Of a stretch of 6,845 bases of DNA, positions 6,011-6,845 are shown piece after piece. The stretch's first letter is position 1, and each line of letters opens with the position of its first letter. Under the pieces are notes generated by a model. It was not told where the DNA came from. It did no database searches and was given only the letters and a program-made list of their open reading frames with translations. Origin of the DNA: Solirubrobacteraceae bacterium (lineage in GTDB: Bacteria > Actinomycetota > Thermoleophilia > Solirubrobacterales > Solirubrobacteraceae); the NCBI GenBank assembly GCA_017882405.1, contig JADGPO010000167.1, forward strand, positions 1-6,845, written 5' to 3'. Made by a program: the position numbers and the translations under genes.

Positions 6011-6845
6011 GGCGACCACCTGAAGCGACTGCGCAGGTATGCCGCCGGGCCGGCGAGCATCCCGCGCAGCTCCAGGCGCGCCAGCTCTCGTGTGCGAGGA
6101 TCGGCTTCGATCCGGGAGTCGAGCTTGTTCCGGTAGCCGCCACCCAGGGCGAGAGCCCCGCGCGGAACGGTCCCGAGCATGCGGCCGAGGTGACGCGGGT
6201 CCTCCAGCACCAGCGCCAGCAGCAGGGCTCCGTAGCCGACGCCGTAGCCCTCGACCTGGCGCTGCAGAGCATCGTCCCCGCGCCGGTGGCTGTGGTGGAC
6301 CGTGGCCGCGGGCTCGAACCCGACGCTGTGCCCGCGCCACACCGTGCGCGCGAACATCACCAGGTCCTCGCCGCCGCGCGCCGGCGTCCCGGCGCCGAGC
6401 GCCAGGTCGAACGCGCCGAGCTCGCGCAGGGTCTGCGCCCTGAAGGCCATGTTGGCCCCGGGCCCGAAGCTGCCCGCGGCGTACAGCGAGAAACTGCGCA
6501 CGAGCCGCCCGTCGTCGGCGAACGCGTCGACGGTGGCGGGCCGCAGGAGCGAGCGCAACCCGGGCGCGTGGCGCAGCCGGTGCGAGACGGGCGTAAACGT
6601 GCGCGGCCCGAAGCCGCCGTAATACTCCTCCAGCGCGACCTGCGCCGGTGTTTCGAGCTCGCCCGGCAACGCGAGCCCGGTCACGCACGCCTCGTCGGGA
6701 TGGTCACGGAAGCGCAGGGCGATGGCCAGCAGCCACTCGGGGTCCACGATCACGTCGTCGTCGGTGAACGCGACGATCTCCCCGTCCGCCTCCACGAGCC
6801 CCCGGTTGCGCGCCGCCGAGATCCCCGGCCGCGGCTCGCACACCA
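6007..6845 (-). CDS. Family 2 (GT-A) glycosyltransferase, 5' end beyond right edge
   Basis: The last 279 codons including the stop are visible on the minus strand; roughly the first 70-90 residues should lie outside the window. The fragment opens with CEPRPGISAARNRGLVEADG, the conserved GT2 segment that follows the first strands, so the GTG at 6843 is an internal Val rather than a start. Then come FTDDDVIVDPEWL (metal-binding DDD), SLYAAGSFGPGANMAFR, GAGTPARGGEDLVMF (the acidic catalytic-base region) and TVHHSHRR. These give all the core GT-A motifs in order. The C-terminal about 80 residues (GYGVGYGALLLALVLEDPRH onward) are partly hydrophobic and end in a basic RSRFRWSP. It is the first visible gene of the minus-strand unit and is joined to the flippase by a GTGA overlap. 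Donor and acceptor cannot be told from the sequence. Confidence 0.87.
   Translation of the reverse strand, partial: VCEPRPGISAARNRGLVEADGEIVAFTDDDVIVDPEWLLAIALRFRDHPDEACVTGLALPGELETPAQVALEEYYGGFGPRTFTPVSHRLRHAPGLRSLLRPATVDAFADDGRLVRSFSLYAAGSFGPGANMAFRAQTLRELGAFDLALGAGTPARGGEDLVMFARTVWRGHSVGFEPAATVHHSHRRGDDALQRQVEGYGVGYGALLLALVLEDPRHLGRMLGTVPRGALALGGGYRNKLDSRIEADPRTRELARLELRGMLAGPAAYLRSRFRWSP

Noticed and set aside
5162..6023. Plus-strand open frames opposite the flippase, rich in Thr/Ser or in His/Gln/Asp
   Set aside because: They are antisense to a clear Wzx protein and their composition is what codon complementarity produces; no domain is visible.
1..6845. CRISPR arrays, tRNA/rRNA genes, insertion sequences, attachment sites
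   Set aside because: I saw no spaced repeats, no tRNA-like cloverleaf, no transposase motifs and no long terminal inverted repeats. The short tandem repeats found are in-frame coding repeats.

Overview
The window is a slice of a surface- or exopolysaccharide (EPS) biosynthesis locus. It is very GC-rich and almost fully coding, with strong G/C bias at third codon positions, GGAGG-type ribosome binding sites and ATGA/GTGA stop-start overlaps at every same-strand junction. These traits, plus the protein style (Ala/Arg-rich, actinobacterial-type GT2 and flippase sequences), suggest a high-GC actinobacterium. A soil lineage such as Thermoleophilia/Solirubrobacterales is possible, but that is inference; no taxonomic marker gene is present.

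Layout. (a) 1-463, minus strand: the N-terminal part of a secreted GH16-type beta-glucanase, cut by the left edge. (b) 464-615: a 152-bp divergent intergenic region, the only real non-coding gap. (c) 616-2108, plus strand: a two-gene unit, a CysE-like hexapeptide O-acetyltransferase followed by a GT2 glycosyltransferase, joined by ATGA. (d) 6845 down to 2087, minus strand: a five-gene unit. In transcription order it holds a GT2 glycosyltransferase (5' end beyond the right edge), a Wzx-type flippase, a maltose/galactoside-acetyltransferase-like hexapeptide protein, a 112-aa four-helix membrane protein, and a 592-aa polytopic membrane protein with an extracytoplasmic C-terminal domain. Every junction in this unit is a 4-bp overlap. 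The two units converge and overlap tail-to-tail by 22 bp (2087-2108).

Likely joint function. The two GT2 enzymes would add sugars to a lipid-linked repeat unit on the cytoplasmic face, and the two hexapeptide enzymes would acylate sugars. The MOP-family flippase would move the unit across the membrane. The 592-aa protein, perhaps with the small four-helix protein, is the best candidate for an extracytoplasmic GT-C transferase or polymerase. The secreted GH16 enzyme would trim or remodel the product, as ExoK/ExsH-type glycanases do in other EPS loci. No priming glycosyltransferase, chain-length regulator or recognisable Wzy is visible; they presumably lie outside.

Nothing here is a clearly new system. 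The points most worth a second look are the stand-alone four-helix protein translationally coupled to the GT-C-like protein, the 592-aa protein itself, the Arg/His-rich repeat linker in the GH16 enzyme, the period-6 tail of the acetyltransferase, and the convergent overlap beside an 18-bp palindrome.
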